Shown here one piece after another: positions 1 through 7,422 of a stretch of DNA of 24,848 bases. Below the pieces are notes generated by a model. It was not told where the DNA came from. It did not search any database and was given only the letters and a program-made list of their open reading frames with translations. Each line of letters opens with the position of its first letter. The first letter of the stretch is position 1. Source of the DNA: Campylobacteraceae bacterium (GTDB taxonomy: Bacteria; Campylobacterota; Campylobacteria; Campylobacterales; Sulfurovaceae); the NCBI GenBank assembly GCA_027030605.1, contig JALVEV010000210.1, positions 1-24,848 on the forward strand, written 5' to 3'. The translations under genes were made by a program, and so were the position numbers.

Positions 1-152
1 ACTAGTTGAACTTTACCCTCTCCTCCTACTTGCTCATCTTGAAGCATTGGGTTACAGTTTACTACTGTTACTACTGGTGCTGTGTCTCCAACGTTTACTT
101 CTGTACCTGCTAGGTTACATACTGTGTCATTTTTAAATGTTACTGTTGACAT
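1..152 (-). CDS. tpx: Thiol peroxidase (Tpx), N-terminal part, cut by window start
   Basis: This partial gene enters from the left edge; the first 50 codons are present. The N-terminus reads MSTVTFKNDTV, followed by a GDTAPVVTVV stretch, which matches the start of atypical 2-Cys peroxiredoxins of the Tpx family. These periplasmic or cytoplasmic enzymes reduce hydrogen and alkyl peroxides using thioredoxin. The catalytic and resolving cysteines lie beyond the window, so activity cannot be judged. Cysteines at residues 12 and 34 are not the usual catalytic positions. The ATG start (150-152) has an AAGGA ribosome site 6 nt upstream, and a TATAAT box lies at 184-189. The gene diverges from the polysaccharide locus. 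Family assignment is fairly sure from the N-terminal pattern alone. Confidence 0.8.
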   Translation of the reverse strand, partial: MSTVTFKNDTVCNLAGTEVNVGDTAPVVTVVNCNPMLQDEQVGGEGKVQL

Positions 153-183
153 TTTTATTCCTTAAATTTTTGTTTGTAAAAGG

Positions 184-189
184 ATTATA
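184..189 (-). promoter_or_regulatory. Predicted -10 box of tpx
   Basis: On the minus strand this is a perfect TATAAT, about 32 nt upstream of the tpx ATG, with an AT-rich region before it. No convincing TTGACA -35 box is seen 16-18 nt upstream, which is common in Campylobacterota promoters. Confidence 0.55.
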
Positions 190-377
190 GTTTAAATAGG
201 ATAAATTTACTCTTAATTAGAAAAAAAGAGTTTAATTTTTTTCAATTGTAACTTTATATAAATAATATATTTATTCTAATTAATTTTTCTATAAATAATT
301 TTAATAAAACCTTTAAATAATACTATTTAAATCTAGATTATATAAACAAAAAAAAATATTTTCCAATAATAATAAAT

Positions 378-404
378 AAAAAATAGTAGTTTGGGCTATT
401 TTTT
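378..404 (+). terminator. Orphan T-tailed hairpin (terminator- or attenuator-like)
   Basis: The arms AAAAAATAG (378-386) and CTATTTTTT (396-404) pair perfectly over 9 bp around a 9-nt loop containing TTTGGG. The 3' arm supplies a run of six T. No plus-strand gene lies upstream, so it either ends an unannotated small RNA, sits in the leader of the sugar-transferase mRNA, or is a chance A/T palindrome. The stem has only one G-C pair, so it is weak. Confidence 0.35.
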
Positions 405-478
405 AATGAATATTAATCTAAAACTCGTTAAAATATAAAACTGTTTAGAACATGTAAATTTAGTTATGGAGTTAAGAT

Positions 479-1198
479 ATGACTTTACCGACTCAACCTA
501 TTACATTATCTAGTTTTGATATGGAAAATATCTCTTTTAGATATATGGAGTATGATAAAAAAGAAATAAAAAATATAGATAACAATAAAAATAATAGTGA
601 AGAGTATCGACCCTATAATAGGTTTGAGTATATTCAAAAAAGAGTAATAGACTTTCTAATTGGTGGAGGATTGTTTATACTGACACTACCTATTGTTGGT
701 TATATCGCTTATCGAATTAAAAAAGAGTCTCCAGGTCCAATTCTGTTTACACAATCAAGAATAGGGTTAAATGGAAAACCTTTTACCTGTTATAAGTTTA
801 GAAGTATGCATGTTAATGGGCAATTTAATCCTTATACTCAAGAGAATGACTCGCGTATTTTCCCTTTTGGTAATATTATGAGGAAGATGAGAATAGATGA
901 ATTACCACAGCTAATTAATGTTTTTAAGGGTGAGATGCATTTAGTTGGACCTAGAGCAGAGTGGGATATTTTAGTAAAAGATTATGAAAAAGTCATACCA
1001 GGTTATCAAAATAGACATCTTGTTGCTCCAGGGATTACTGGTTTAGCTCAAGTCTGTTACCCTTATGGTCGCAATGTTGATGACGCTATTAAAAAGTTAG
1101 AGTATGATATGAGCTATATTAAAAATTGGTCTTTATGGAAAGATATTACTGTTCTCTGGAAGACCATTGAAGTTGTCTTTGGAAAACGTGGAATGTAA
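479..1198 (+). CDS. Polyprenyl-phosphate sugar-1-phosphate transferase (bacterial sugar transferase family)
   Basis: This enzyme should start repeat-unit synthesis by moving a sugar-1-phosphate from a nucleotide sugar to undecaprenyl phosphate at the inner membrane. The 239-residue protein has a hydrophilic N-terminal extension (1-50), a membrane segment at about 57-80 with the proline of the re-entrant helix (LPIVG), then the family motifs: SPGPILFTQSRIG (84-96), KFRSM (106-110), the catalytic Asp-Glu pair in MRIDELPQL (D140, E141), VGPRAE (156-161) and PGITGLAQV (184-192). It is the short, ExoY/PglC-like form without the N-terminal four-helix domain of WbaP/WcaJ. GGAG 7 nt before the ATG supports this start. 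It stands alone on the plus strand, convergent with the large operon, so initiation may be regulated separately. The sugar specificity cannot be read from sequence. Confidence 0.93.
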   Translation: MTLPTQPITLSSFDMENISFRYMEYDKKEIKNIDNNKNNSEEYRPYNRFEYIQKRVIDFLIGGGLFILTLPIVGYIAYRIKKESPGPILFTQSRIGLNGKPFTCYKFRSMHVNGQFNPYTQENDSRIFPFGNIMRKMRIDELPQLINVFKGEMHLVGPRAEWDILVKDYEKVIPGYQNRHLVAPGITGLAQVCYPYGRNVDDAIKKLEYDMSYIKNWSLWKDITVLWKTIEVVFGKRGM

Positions 1199-1231
1199 AA
1201 TTTTTAAGCTCTAATTAGAGCTTAAAAATTT
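1198..1231. terminator. 34-nt perfect palindrome between two convergent genes
   Basis: The sequence reads as a perfect inverted repeat centred on TAATTA, with AAGCTC and GAGCTT forming the core of the stem. It overlaps the last base of the sugar-transferase stop codon on one side and the WecG-family stop codon on the other. It probably ends transcription from both directions. It is not a textbook terminator because the T-rich arm is on the 5' side in both orientations. Confidence 0.6.
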
Positions 1232-1922
1232 ATAAACGATTTGTTCCCATATGGAAGAGAAACTTGATTAAAGCAAGTTGTCTTCCTACTCTTGTAGGCT
1301 CTTTTAAGAGTCTATAAAACCACTCAAGCTCCAATTTTAAGAAAAATTGAGGAGCTCTCTTCTTGTCTCCTCCATAAATATCAAAACTACCACCTAAACC
1401 CATATATAGAGCAGGATGCTTTTGACTTAAATCATCCATTAAAAATTCTTGTCGTGGACTTCCTTGTGCTACAAAAACAATATCTGGTTTAGTTATTTGC
1501 AGTGATTGTACTAATCTCTCTTTATCTCCCTCTTTAAAAAAACCATTTTGGTATCCCACAATTTGAATTTTAGGATACTCTTTTTGTAATCTTTTTACGG
1601 TTGATTGAATTACCTTTTCAGTTGAGCCAATTAAGTAAAACTTTTTTGTTCTATGAAATCTCTTGACAATATCTAGCCAAAATTCACTACCTGCAATCTT
1701 TATGGCTTTTGCTCCTTTATGGTGTAGAGCAAGAACAGCACCTATACCATCAGGGTATCCCATGTTATTGTTGACAATGGTTCGTAACTTCTCATCATTT
1801 TTAATGATTTTTTCAGCATTCATTGCTACTAAAATAGTTTTATTATTTTCAATCTCTTGTAGAAATCTCTCTTTTGATTCAAAAGCATTGATTTTATAGT
1901 TGTTTATTATTTTATAATTCAT
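1230..1922 (-). CDS. WecG/TagA/CpsF-family glycosyltransferase
   Basis: GT26-family enzymes add the second sugar (for example ManNAc or ManNAcA) to a lipid-linked first sugar on the cytoplasmic face of the membrane. Seen here: MNAEKI (34-39), YPDGIGAV with the likely catalytic Asp58, GSPRQEF (154-160), GGSFDIYGG (177-185) and the C-terminal LEWFYRL..EPTR block (198-211). Length (230 aa) is normal. The frame is open two codons further to a TTG at 1928, but the ATG at 1922 lies 8 nt after AAGGAG and is the better start. It overlaps the end of the deacetylase gene by 11 nt and is the last gene of the operon. In sequence logic it should act directly after the sugar transferase encoded opposite it. 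Confidence 0.92.
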   Translation of the reverse strand: MNYKIINNYKINAFESKERFLQEIENNKTILVAMNAEKIIKNDEKLRTIVNNNMGYPDGIGAVLALHHKGAKAIKIAGSEFWLDIVKRFHRTKKFYLIGSTEKVIQSTVKRLQKEYPKIQIVGYQNGFFKEGDKERLVQSLQITKPDIVFVAQGSPRQEFLMDDLSQKHPALYMGLGGSFDIYGGDKKRAPQFFLKLELEWFYRLLKEPTRVGRQLALIKFLFHMGTNRL

Positions 1923-2910
1923 TTTCAAAGCTCCTTAGGGTTATATAGTTTCTATTCTTGTTGTCTAAAAGAAATCTTTCTAACTTTTTAAATGAATACC
2001 CACTCATAGCTTTTGGATGTCCTATAACGACAAAGTTTTTACAATCTCTCCTTTTCAAGAAAGATTGGTAGGCTTTTTCTAGAAAAGAGGATTTAAAACC
2101 ATCTATAGAGACAACACTATGGGTATAGGTTGTTAACATTCTTAATTTATCGAGTCGTGAACCACCAGTAGCCAATCCATCTCCAAATGGTTGATGTTCT
2201 GCTCCTCCAAACTTTTTAATATAGACCAATTTCCAAAAGAAGAGAGGTGAGAGCTTGTAGTCGCTAATAGGAACCTCTTTAAAGAAGCCATTTTTACTCT
2301 CTTTTAAAGGGTCATCTTCAAATCTCCACTCTGTTTTGTCAGGCATATCTTTAAAGTCAAAATAGTGGGTTTGACTATCATTTTTTCCGTTTTTAAAAAG
2401 GGTACTATCTAAAAAAATATTATGCTTTTTTAGTGCATTTTTAATTTTTGAAAATGGTTGTATACACCAGCCACCTGCACGGTGAGCAAAGATTTTGTCT
2501 CCTACCATATCAGTTAAAACTTTTTTATAACGATAGACAATATTATCTATCTCCTCTTCTGAGAATTGATGCAGTCGGTATCTTTTCGTATCTATAATCC
2601 ATCTCTCTCCATCAAAGGAGCTATCTTCCCAGTGTGGATGAATATGGAGCTGAATAGAGTGTCCATCTCTATCTAGTTCTTTAATTTGAGAAGAGATAGC
2701 ATCATACTCTTTTTCTAAGATAGGGAACTGCTCTTTTAGCTCTTCTAGTTTTACAAGGTAGCCACTATCTACAAAAAAAGTGGCTTTAATACCATATTTA
2801 TCTAAAATATTTAGTAGTTTACTAGTAGGGGTCAAAATACAATTTTCTAATGTACCAACTTTTGAACCAAAGAAGAGTTCATAATCAAGCGTTATTAGTA
2901 TGTTGTTCAT
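1912..2910 (-). CDS. Polysaccharide deacetylase-like protein (NodB-fold, divergent)
   Basis: This 332-aa protein without signal peptide looks like a divergent NodB/CE4-type metal-dependent deacetylase acting on a glycan intermediate. Motif 1 is LDYEL (D9, E11) instead of TFDD. KATFFVDSG (43-50) is typical of the fold. The metal-binding block is HIHPHW (89-94), AHRAGGW (142-148) provides the conserved arginine motif, and a late GHPK (297-300) could supply the catalytic histidine. A strong AAGGAGG lies 5 nt before the ATG. It overlaps the end of the FemAB-like gene by 26 nt. Similar proteins are frequent in exopolysaccharide loci. The substrate is unknown, and the HPH block differs enough from classical CE4 enzymes that catalysis is an inference. 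Confidence 0.8.
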   Translation of the reverse strand: MNNILITLDYELFFGSKVGTLENCILTPTSKLLNILDKYGIKATFFVDSGYLVKLEELKEQFPILEKEYDAISSQIKELDRDGHSIQLHIHPHWEDSSFDGERWIIDTKRYRLHQFSEEEIDNIVYRYKKVLTDMVGDKIFAHRAGGWCIQPFSKIKNALKKHNIFLDSTLFKNGKNDSQTHYFDFKDMPDKTEWRFEDDPLKESKNGFFKEVPISDYKLSPLFFWKLVYIKKFGGAEHQPFGDGLATGGSRLDKLRMLTTYTHSVVSIDGFKSSFLEKAYQSFLKRRDCKNFVVIGHPKAMSGYSFKKLERFLLDNKNRNYITLRSFENEL

Positions 2911-3904
2911 GACACCTCCTTATGCTATCTATAGGGTCAATATAAGTGCTTCCCTTCAATTTAAAATAGCTTTGAACTATAAAAGTAAATAGTTTATATT
3001 TTATAGGATTAATAATAACTCTAAATGCATAGCCCATTCTAAGTGTTGTTCCAAATCTACTTTTGAATTTTTGAAGTGCTTCATATTTTGAACCCTCTTC
3101 TATACATGGTCTTGCCCCTACAAAATCATAGTAGTCGAGATTTTTTTCCTTGAAGTACTCCATTGCTTTATAGTGCATAAGGTTAATGCTACCAGTTATT
3201 GGTTTACGAATGCTTCCACCATATAGATAGTAGGCTCTTGTATTATCATAGATTATTACAAGTGAACCCTGTATCTTACCATTATGTTCAACAATAAATA
3301 GTGCAAAGTTATCATTTAGATTACTTTTTAATCTCTCTAAGTAACTTAAACTTGGGAAGAGAAGACTCTGTTGTCTTAGAAAAGTCTCTTTAATATTTTT
3401 ATATACTTTTTCAACATCGTTGGTTGTGCTAACCGTTGCACCTAGCTTAATAGCCTTTCTGACTTTTGTTCTGTCTCTAGCATAAAATTTACTTAGAAGC
3501 TCATCCATGGGTTTATCTAGTTTTAACTCATAGGTTCCCCACTCTATATGTTCTGAGTTATTGGGGTAGGTATTAAAGATTGCATTGGCTTGAGCTTTAA
3601 AGATAAAATCACATATATTATTCTTTTTACAGTAGGAGACGACCTCATTTAAAAACTCTTTCTCTTCAAGTGTTGTTAAACTTTTATTTAAATATATAGT
3701 ATCTGTTGTAAAAATCAATCTTTTAAAAATCAGTTTTTTATCTATGGTAAATGGGAGTATAAAATCGTCTGTAACAAACCATCCATACTCATCACTTTTT
3801 GATTTTAGGTAGTTTTCAGTTGCAAAAATAGGTAACTCATGGTTCATATCTTTTCTAATAACTCTTAAGTCCTTTTGCTCTCTATTTACACTATTTAATT
3901 TCAT
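2885..3904 (-). CDS. FemAB-like / GNAT-fold acyl- or aminoacyltransferase
   Basis: The 339-aa cytoplasmic protein shows the paired-GNAT pattern of the FemAB/Acetyltransf_6 group. RTKVRKAIKLGATV (145-158) matches the ARNKIRKA..GV block of that group. QGSLVIIYD..YYLYGGS (212-231) is the GNAT beta-hairpin region. YYDFVGARP (258-266) and KFKSRFGT (279-286) complete the second domain. In peptidoglycan FemAB proteins transfer amino acids from aminoacyl-tRNA; relatives in exopolysaccharide loci have no proven substrate. AAGGA 8 nt before the ATG fixes the start. It lies 10 nt after the AsnB-type gene and overlaps the deacetylase gene by 26 nt. A role in amide-linked decoration of the glycan is plausible but inferred. 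Confidence 0.82.
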   Translation of the reverse strand: MKLNSVNREQKDLRVIRKDMNHELPIFATENYLKSKSDEYGWFVTDDFILPFTIDKKLIFKRLIFTTDTIYLNKSLTTLEEKEFLNEVVSYCKKNNICDFIFKAQANAIFNTYPNNSEHIEWGTYELKLDKPMDELLSKFYARDRTKVRKAIKLGATVSTTNDVEKVYKNIKETFLRQQSLLFPSLSYLERLKSNLNDNFALFIVEHNGKIQGSLVIIYDNTRAYYLYGGSIRKPITGSINLMHYKAMEYFKEKNLDYYDFVGARPCIEEGSKYEALQKFKSRFGTTLRMGYAFRVIINPIKYKLFTFIVQSYFKLKGSTYIDPIDSIRRCHEQHTNNA

Positions 3905-3914
3905 CTTTATATCC

Positions 3915-5768
3915 TTATAATCTCTTATTTAATAGCTGTAAAAGATGCTCTATGTTCATCAATAGATAAATTTTACGTACATCAAACTCTTTTCTGTTTT
4001 TATATCTTAAGATGATGTTTTCTATTTCAACCTTATTGATGTAGTTGGTGATTAGTGAATCTTTTGAGCATAAAAGTTTCATAATATCATCATTTAAATC
4101 TCCTTGGAACCACTCTAAACTTGGCATCTCAAACCCTTTTTTAGGACGGTTTATAATCTCCTCTGGAAGATATTTTTTGGCTACCTCTTTTAAAATATAT
4201 TTGTGTATGCCATTTTTTATTTTGTATTGGCTAGGAATTTTTTGGGCAAGGGCAACAAGGTCATTGTCTAAAAATGGAACCCTCATCTCAATAGAGGTTG
4301 CCATGGTCATTTTGTCACCATACATTAGTAGCTCATCTGAGAGAGAGGTGTAGGTGTCAAGAATGGACATCTTATCAAGTGAACTTAACTCATTTGGCAT
4401 AAGGTTGTAGAAGTAGGAGAGTCCTGTTTGATGATTTGAAAATTGACTATCTAGTAGCCTTCTCTTCTCATCCTCTTGGTAGACGGTATATATCTTTTCA
4501 AAACGGTTCAATACATCCTCTTCTGTTAAACTGTATAATGCCCGTTGTAGCTTATGGTACTTTGGACTCGAGAATAAAAACTTGAACTGTTTGGCTATTT
4601 TAATAAGAGGTAGATATTTGTCCCTTTTTAGTTCAGCAGAGTATTTCCCATACCCCATAAAAATTTCATCTGCACCCTGTCCAGCTAAAATAACTTTAGT
4701 ATATTTTGCCCCCAGTTTACTCACCTCATATTGAGCAAAGGTATTTTCTGTACCGTTGGGTTCTTCGTTGATGTAGGTAGACTCCTCTAAGTTTCTCATA
4801 TAGTCACTAGAGTCTGCAATAACATCGTAGTGTTCTGTACCTAAGATTTCAGCACTTCGTTTGGCATCATCTGCTTCATTAAACTGGGCAGAACCATTAA
4901 AGCCGATGCAGTATGTTTTGATTTTATGTTTTGAGTACTTTGATGCAATAGCTGTTATAAGTGCCGAATCTATTCCCCCTGAAAGAAAGCTTCCAACCTC
5001 TACATCACCTATCATCTGTCTCTCTACGGCAGTCTCTAGTGCAACGCTGACTGCATCAACCCAATAGGCTTCACTTCTGTTTTTATCTATTTTTATATTG
5101 GGTATGAGTGTCTCATTGATGTTACTGTATTTGTTTAATCTATGCTCTTTTAAATCATACTCTAGTATCTCTCCAGGGTAGACTTTTTTGATGTTTTGAA
5201 CCATGGTTTTAGGTGAGGGGTTGTAGCGTAAAACTAAATATTCATTGACAGCACTCATATCGAGTTGAAAGTTAGAAACCATTTTTATAATAGGCTTCAT
5301 CTCTGAAGAGAAGATAAACTCTTTATCGTTGTGATAGTAGTAGAGTGGTTTTACTCCAAATCGGTCACGTACAACATAGAGTTTTTCTCTCTCTATATCT
5401 AAGATAGAAAACCCAAAAATACCATTAAACTCTTTTACTGACTCAATACCATACTTTGCTATATAGTTAACGATAGTCTCTGTATCACTATGCCCTTGAA
5501 AATCAATATCTTTTAACGCTTTTCGTAACTCTAAGTGGTTGTACACCTCACCATTAAAAATAATAATAAATCTCTTATTGGCTGAGTACATCGGTTGATG
5601 TCCTGCCGTACTTAAATCTTGAATAGAGAGACGAACATGTCCTAAATGAACAGCGTTCTCTCCCATATCAAGGTGAACAATATCACTGTCATCTGGTCCT
5701 CGATGAGCAATAAGGTCTAATGTATCTTTTTCAAATCTTTTATTAACTGACCCTAAGATTCCACACAC
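3915..5768 (-). CDS. asnB: Asparagine synthase-type glutamine amidotransferase (AsnB family)
   Basis: The 617-aa protein combines an N-terminal class II glutaminase (about 2-210) and a C-terminal ATP-pyrophosphatase synthetase domain (about 235-600). Cys2 in MCGILG is the nucleophile after removal of Met. R46 in VRLSIQD, FNGEVYN (71-77) and SDTE (94-97) bind glutamine. SGGIDS (263-268) is the PP-loop. The start codon is GTG, forced by the need for Cys2 and supported by AAGGAG 6 nt upstream. It overlaps the acyltransferase gene by 16 nt. AsnB makes asparagine, but paralogues in exopolysaccharide loci are thought to amidate carboxyl groups of sugars or other intermediates. Embedding in the operon favours the second role here, without proof. 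Confidence 0.93.
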   Translation of the reverse strand: MCGILGSVNKRFEKDTLDLIAHRGPDDSDIVHLDMGENAVHLGHVRLSIQDLSTAGHQPMYSANKRFIIIFNGEVYNHLELRKALKDIDFQGHSDTETIVNYIAKYGIESVKEFNGIFGFSILDIEREKLYVVRDRFGVKPLYYYHNDKEFIFSSEMKPIIKMVSNFQLDMSAVNEYLVLRYNPSPKTMVQNIKKVYPGEILEYDLKEHRLNKYSNINETLIPNIKIDKNRSEAYWVDAVSVALETAVERQMIGDVEVGSFLSGGIDSALITAIASKYSKHKIKTYCIGFNGSAQFNEADDAKRSAEILGTEHYDVIADSSDYMRNLEESTYINEEPNGTENTFAQYEVSKLGAKYTKVILAGQGADEIFMGYGKYSAELKRDKYLPLIKIAKQFKFLFSSPKYHKLQRALYSLTEEDVLNRFEKIYTVYQEDEKRRLLDSQFSNHQTGLSYFYNLMPNELSSLDKMSILDTYTSLSDELLMYGDKMTMATSIEMRVPFLDNDLVALAQKIPSQYKIKNGIHKYILKEVAKKYLPEEIINRPKKGFEMPSLEWFQGDLNDDIMKLLCSKDSLITNYINKVEIENIILRYKNRKEFDVRKIYLLMNIEHLLQLLNKRL

Positions 5769-6280
5769 TCTTTTCTCCTTTTAATAAGCTTTGCAGGAAC
5801 TCCACCCACGACGCTATAGGGTTCTACATCTTTTGTGACAATAGAACCAGCACCCACAACAGAACCTTTTCCTATGGTAATGTTTGGCATTATGATTACA
5901 TTTCTTCCTATCCATACGTCATCTTCTATGGTTGAGTTTAGATTCTCTACTCCTCCTTGTTTTATCATGGGTATATCTATATTTTGGTAGTTATGAAGAG
6001 AGTTGAGTAGGGTTACATTAGGAGCTATCATCACATAGTTTCCAATATTGGCTCCTTGTATAAATACATTTTCATTAATATGACAATGCTCACCAATGGT
6101 TACTTTAGAGCCATTTCCAATATAGACATTGTCCTCAAAGTAGTTCTCTTGGTGCTGTTTCATTATCTTTAATACTCTACAGACGTACCAACATCGGATT
6201 TTGTTAAATATCATATTGAGCCTTGAGTGAGGCAGTTTTGAGATAAGTAGGTAATATATAATAAGTTGTAGCTGTTTCAT
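5753..6280 (-). CDS. Left-handed beta-helix (hexapeptide repeat) O-acyltransferase
   Basis: The 175-aa protein has a basic amphipathic N-terminal part (1-45) and then repeated hexapeptide turns from about 50 to 165 (NVYIGNGSKVTIGEHCHI, and NITIGKGSVVGAGSIV at 133-148), ending in the VVGGVPAKLI block typical of the CysE/LacA/WbbJ acetyltransferase group. H96 in LHNY is the likely catalytic base. The frame is open to an ATG at 6319, but that start would sit deep in the neighbour; the ATG at 6280 has AAGGAG 6 nt upstream and forms a TAATG stop-start junction with the preceding gene. It probably O-acetylates a sugar using acetyl-CoA in the cytoplasm. The acceptor cannot be inferred. Confidence 0.9.
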   Translation of the reverse strand: MKQLQLIIYYLLISKLPHSRLNMIFNKIRCWYVCRVLKIMKQHQENYFEDNVYIGNGSKVTIGEHCHINENVFIQGANIGNYVMIAPNVTLLNSLHNYQNIDIPMIKQGGVENLNSTIEDDVWIGRNVIIMPNITIGKGSVVGAGSIVTKDVEPYSVVGGVPAKLIKRRKECVES

Positions 6281-7422
6281 TACAGACTCCTTGCTAAGAT
6301 ATAAGGCATGGTCGCCCATCTTAATGTATCTCTATTTTTTCTAAATCCAAAAAAGTCTATTACGGAATAGATGCTGTTTTTATCGACAAACTGTAAAATA
6401 CTCTTTTCAAGTCTCTCTATAGTTTTGCTATCCTCTTTTAGTTTTGCAAGAAGTAGCATCTCTGCATTATCATAGAGGTCAAATTTAACCATTGATGGTT
6501 TATTGGAGATAGAGAATCTTTTGTAGAGTTGGTAGTTGCTATCATAGAAGTTGTCTTGAACATAACTGTAGCCCTTTTCTATAGTATCATTAGCATCAAG
6601 TTGAATAACTTTTTGACTCTTTATGATATTTTTGAGTACAAAAACAGTATGAAAGCAGTCTATAAATGAGTCTTTGTCATAGGGTGCATAGAACCAGCTA
6701 CCATCTGCTTGTTGAACCGAGAGAATAAAATGATACATTTTTCTAATTTTTTTATCTATATAAGCTTTATCTTCCATAAATTGGTAAAAAATAGAGTAAG
6801 CAAACATGGTGTAAGAGACTGCATTGGTCACCACTCTATCTTTAAAAGGACCATAAGAGGTAATTAAGAGCTGTTCATCTTCTTCTAAAACTAGTAAATC
6901 TTTTTCATAAAATTGATAGATACTTTTTAAAACATTTAAAATTTCATCATCATTGGTTATTTGATAGTAGTTAAATAGTGCCTCTAAAATATAGGGAGTA
7001 TTGGTACTAAATGGAACATTTTTATCATAGATAAGTGTATCGGAGATAACGATTTCAAATCCTGTTCCCCAACAGTAGCCACTATAGCCAGTTGAACTGT
7101 TGTTGAGTAGCCAGTCAATATGTATCTTTGCATATTTAAGATAGTCGTCATTTTTCTCTTTTTTATAGAGATTGAGTAGAGCCAATACTGCTTGAGCTCT
7201 TACAACGGGGTACTCTTGTTTCTGATAACCAATTCTAAGTCGGTTATTAAGATAAAAATCATAGAGTGTTAAAGTTGCTGCGGGTAGTAGTCCTATATAT
7301 CTGTTTTTATAATAGAGCTTTTTTATTTTCATTCCAATACTACTTTTCCAGACATCATAAGGGTCATAGGTTGAAAGATTATTGGTTAATAGATATTTTT
7401 TTATAAGTTGCCAAGTAAGCAT
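6280..7422 (-). CDS. Putative alpha/alpha-barrel polysaccharide biosynthesis protein (VpsJ-like?)
   Basis: I do not recognise a firm family. The 380-aa protein is mostly helical and shows repeating helix pairs with aromatic, Gly-rich turns, for example YSGYCWGTGFE (about 118-128) and GSWFYAPYDKDSF, as in alpha/alpha-toroid proteins such as six-hairpin glycosidases. Proteins of this size and look occur in exopolysaccharide loci next to GT4 transferases; Vibrio VpsJ is the example I have in mind, but this is recall, not a search. There is no signal peptide or membrane helix. It is translationally coupled on both sides by TAATG junctions (positions 7422 and 6280), which ties it to the glycosyltransferase and the acyltransferase. 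A catalytic role is unproven. Confidence 0.55.
   Translation of the reverse strand: MLTWQLIKKYLLTNNLSTYDPYDVWKSSIGMKIKKLYYKNRYIGLLPAATLTLYDFYLNNRLRIGYQKQEYPVVRAQAVLALLNLYKKEKNDDYLKYAKIHIDWLLNNSSTGYSGYCWGTGFEIVISDTLIYDKNVPFSTNTPYILEALFNYYQITNDDEILNVLKSIYQFYEKDLLVLEEDEQLLITSYGPFKDRVVTNAVSYTMFAYSIFYQFMEDKAYIDKKIRKMYHFILSVQQADGSWFYAPYDKDSFIDCFHTVFVLKNIIKSQKVIQLDANDTIEKGYSYVQDNFYDSNYQLYKRFSISNKPSMVKFDLYDNAEMLLLAKLKEDSKTIERLEKSILQFVDKNSIYSVIDFFGFRKNRDTLRWATMPYILARSL

Larger units (their letters stand above)
153..478. other. Gene-free AT-rich intergenic region between tpx and the sugar-transferase gene
   Basis: No open frame in either direction looks coding across these 326 nt. The region carries the tpx promoter at its left end, a T-tailed hairpin at 378-404 and possible plus-strand -10 sequences near 434-439 (TATAAA) for the sugar-transferase gene. 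It is almost entirely A/T, so weak promoter-like matches are expected by chance. Confidence 0.6.

Noticed and set aside
1663..1899. 78-aa plus-strand frame inside the WecG-family gene
   Set aside because: Antisense shadow; the opposite frame carries all GT26 motifs.
4045..4353. 102-aa plus-strand frame inside the AsnB-type gene
   Set aside because: Antisense shadow of a well-supported gene, Ser/Phe-rich, no ribosome site or domain.
6278..6319. Upstream ATG at 6319 as start of the hexapeptide acyltransferase
   Set aside because: It would overlap the preceding gene by 40 nt and has no good ribosome site; the ATG at 6280 has AAGGAG and a TAATG junction.
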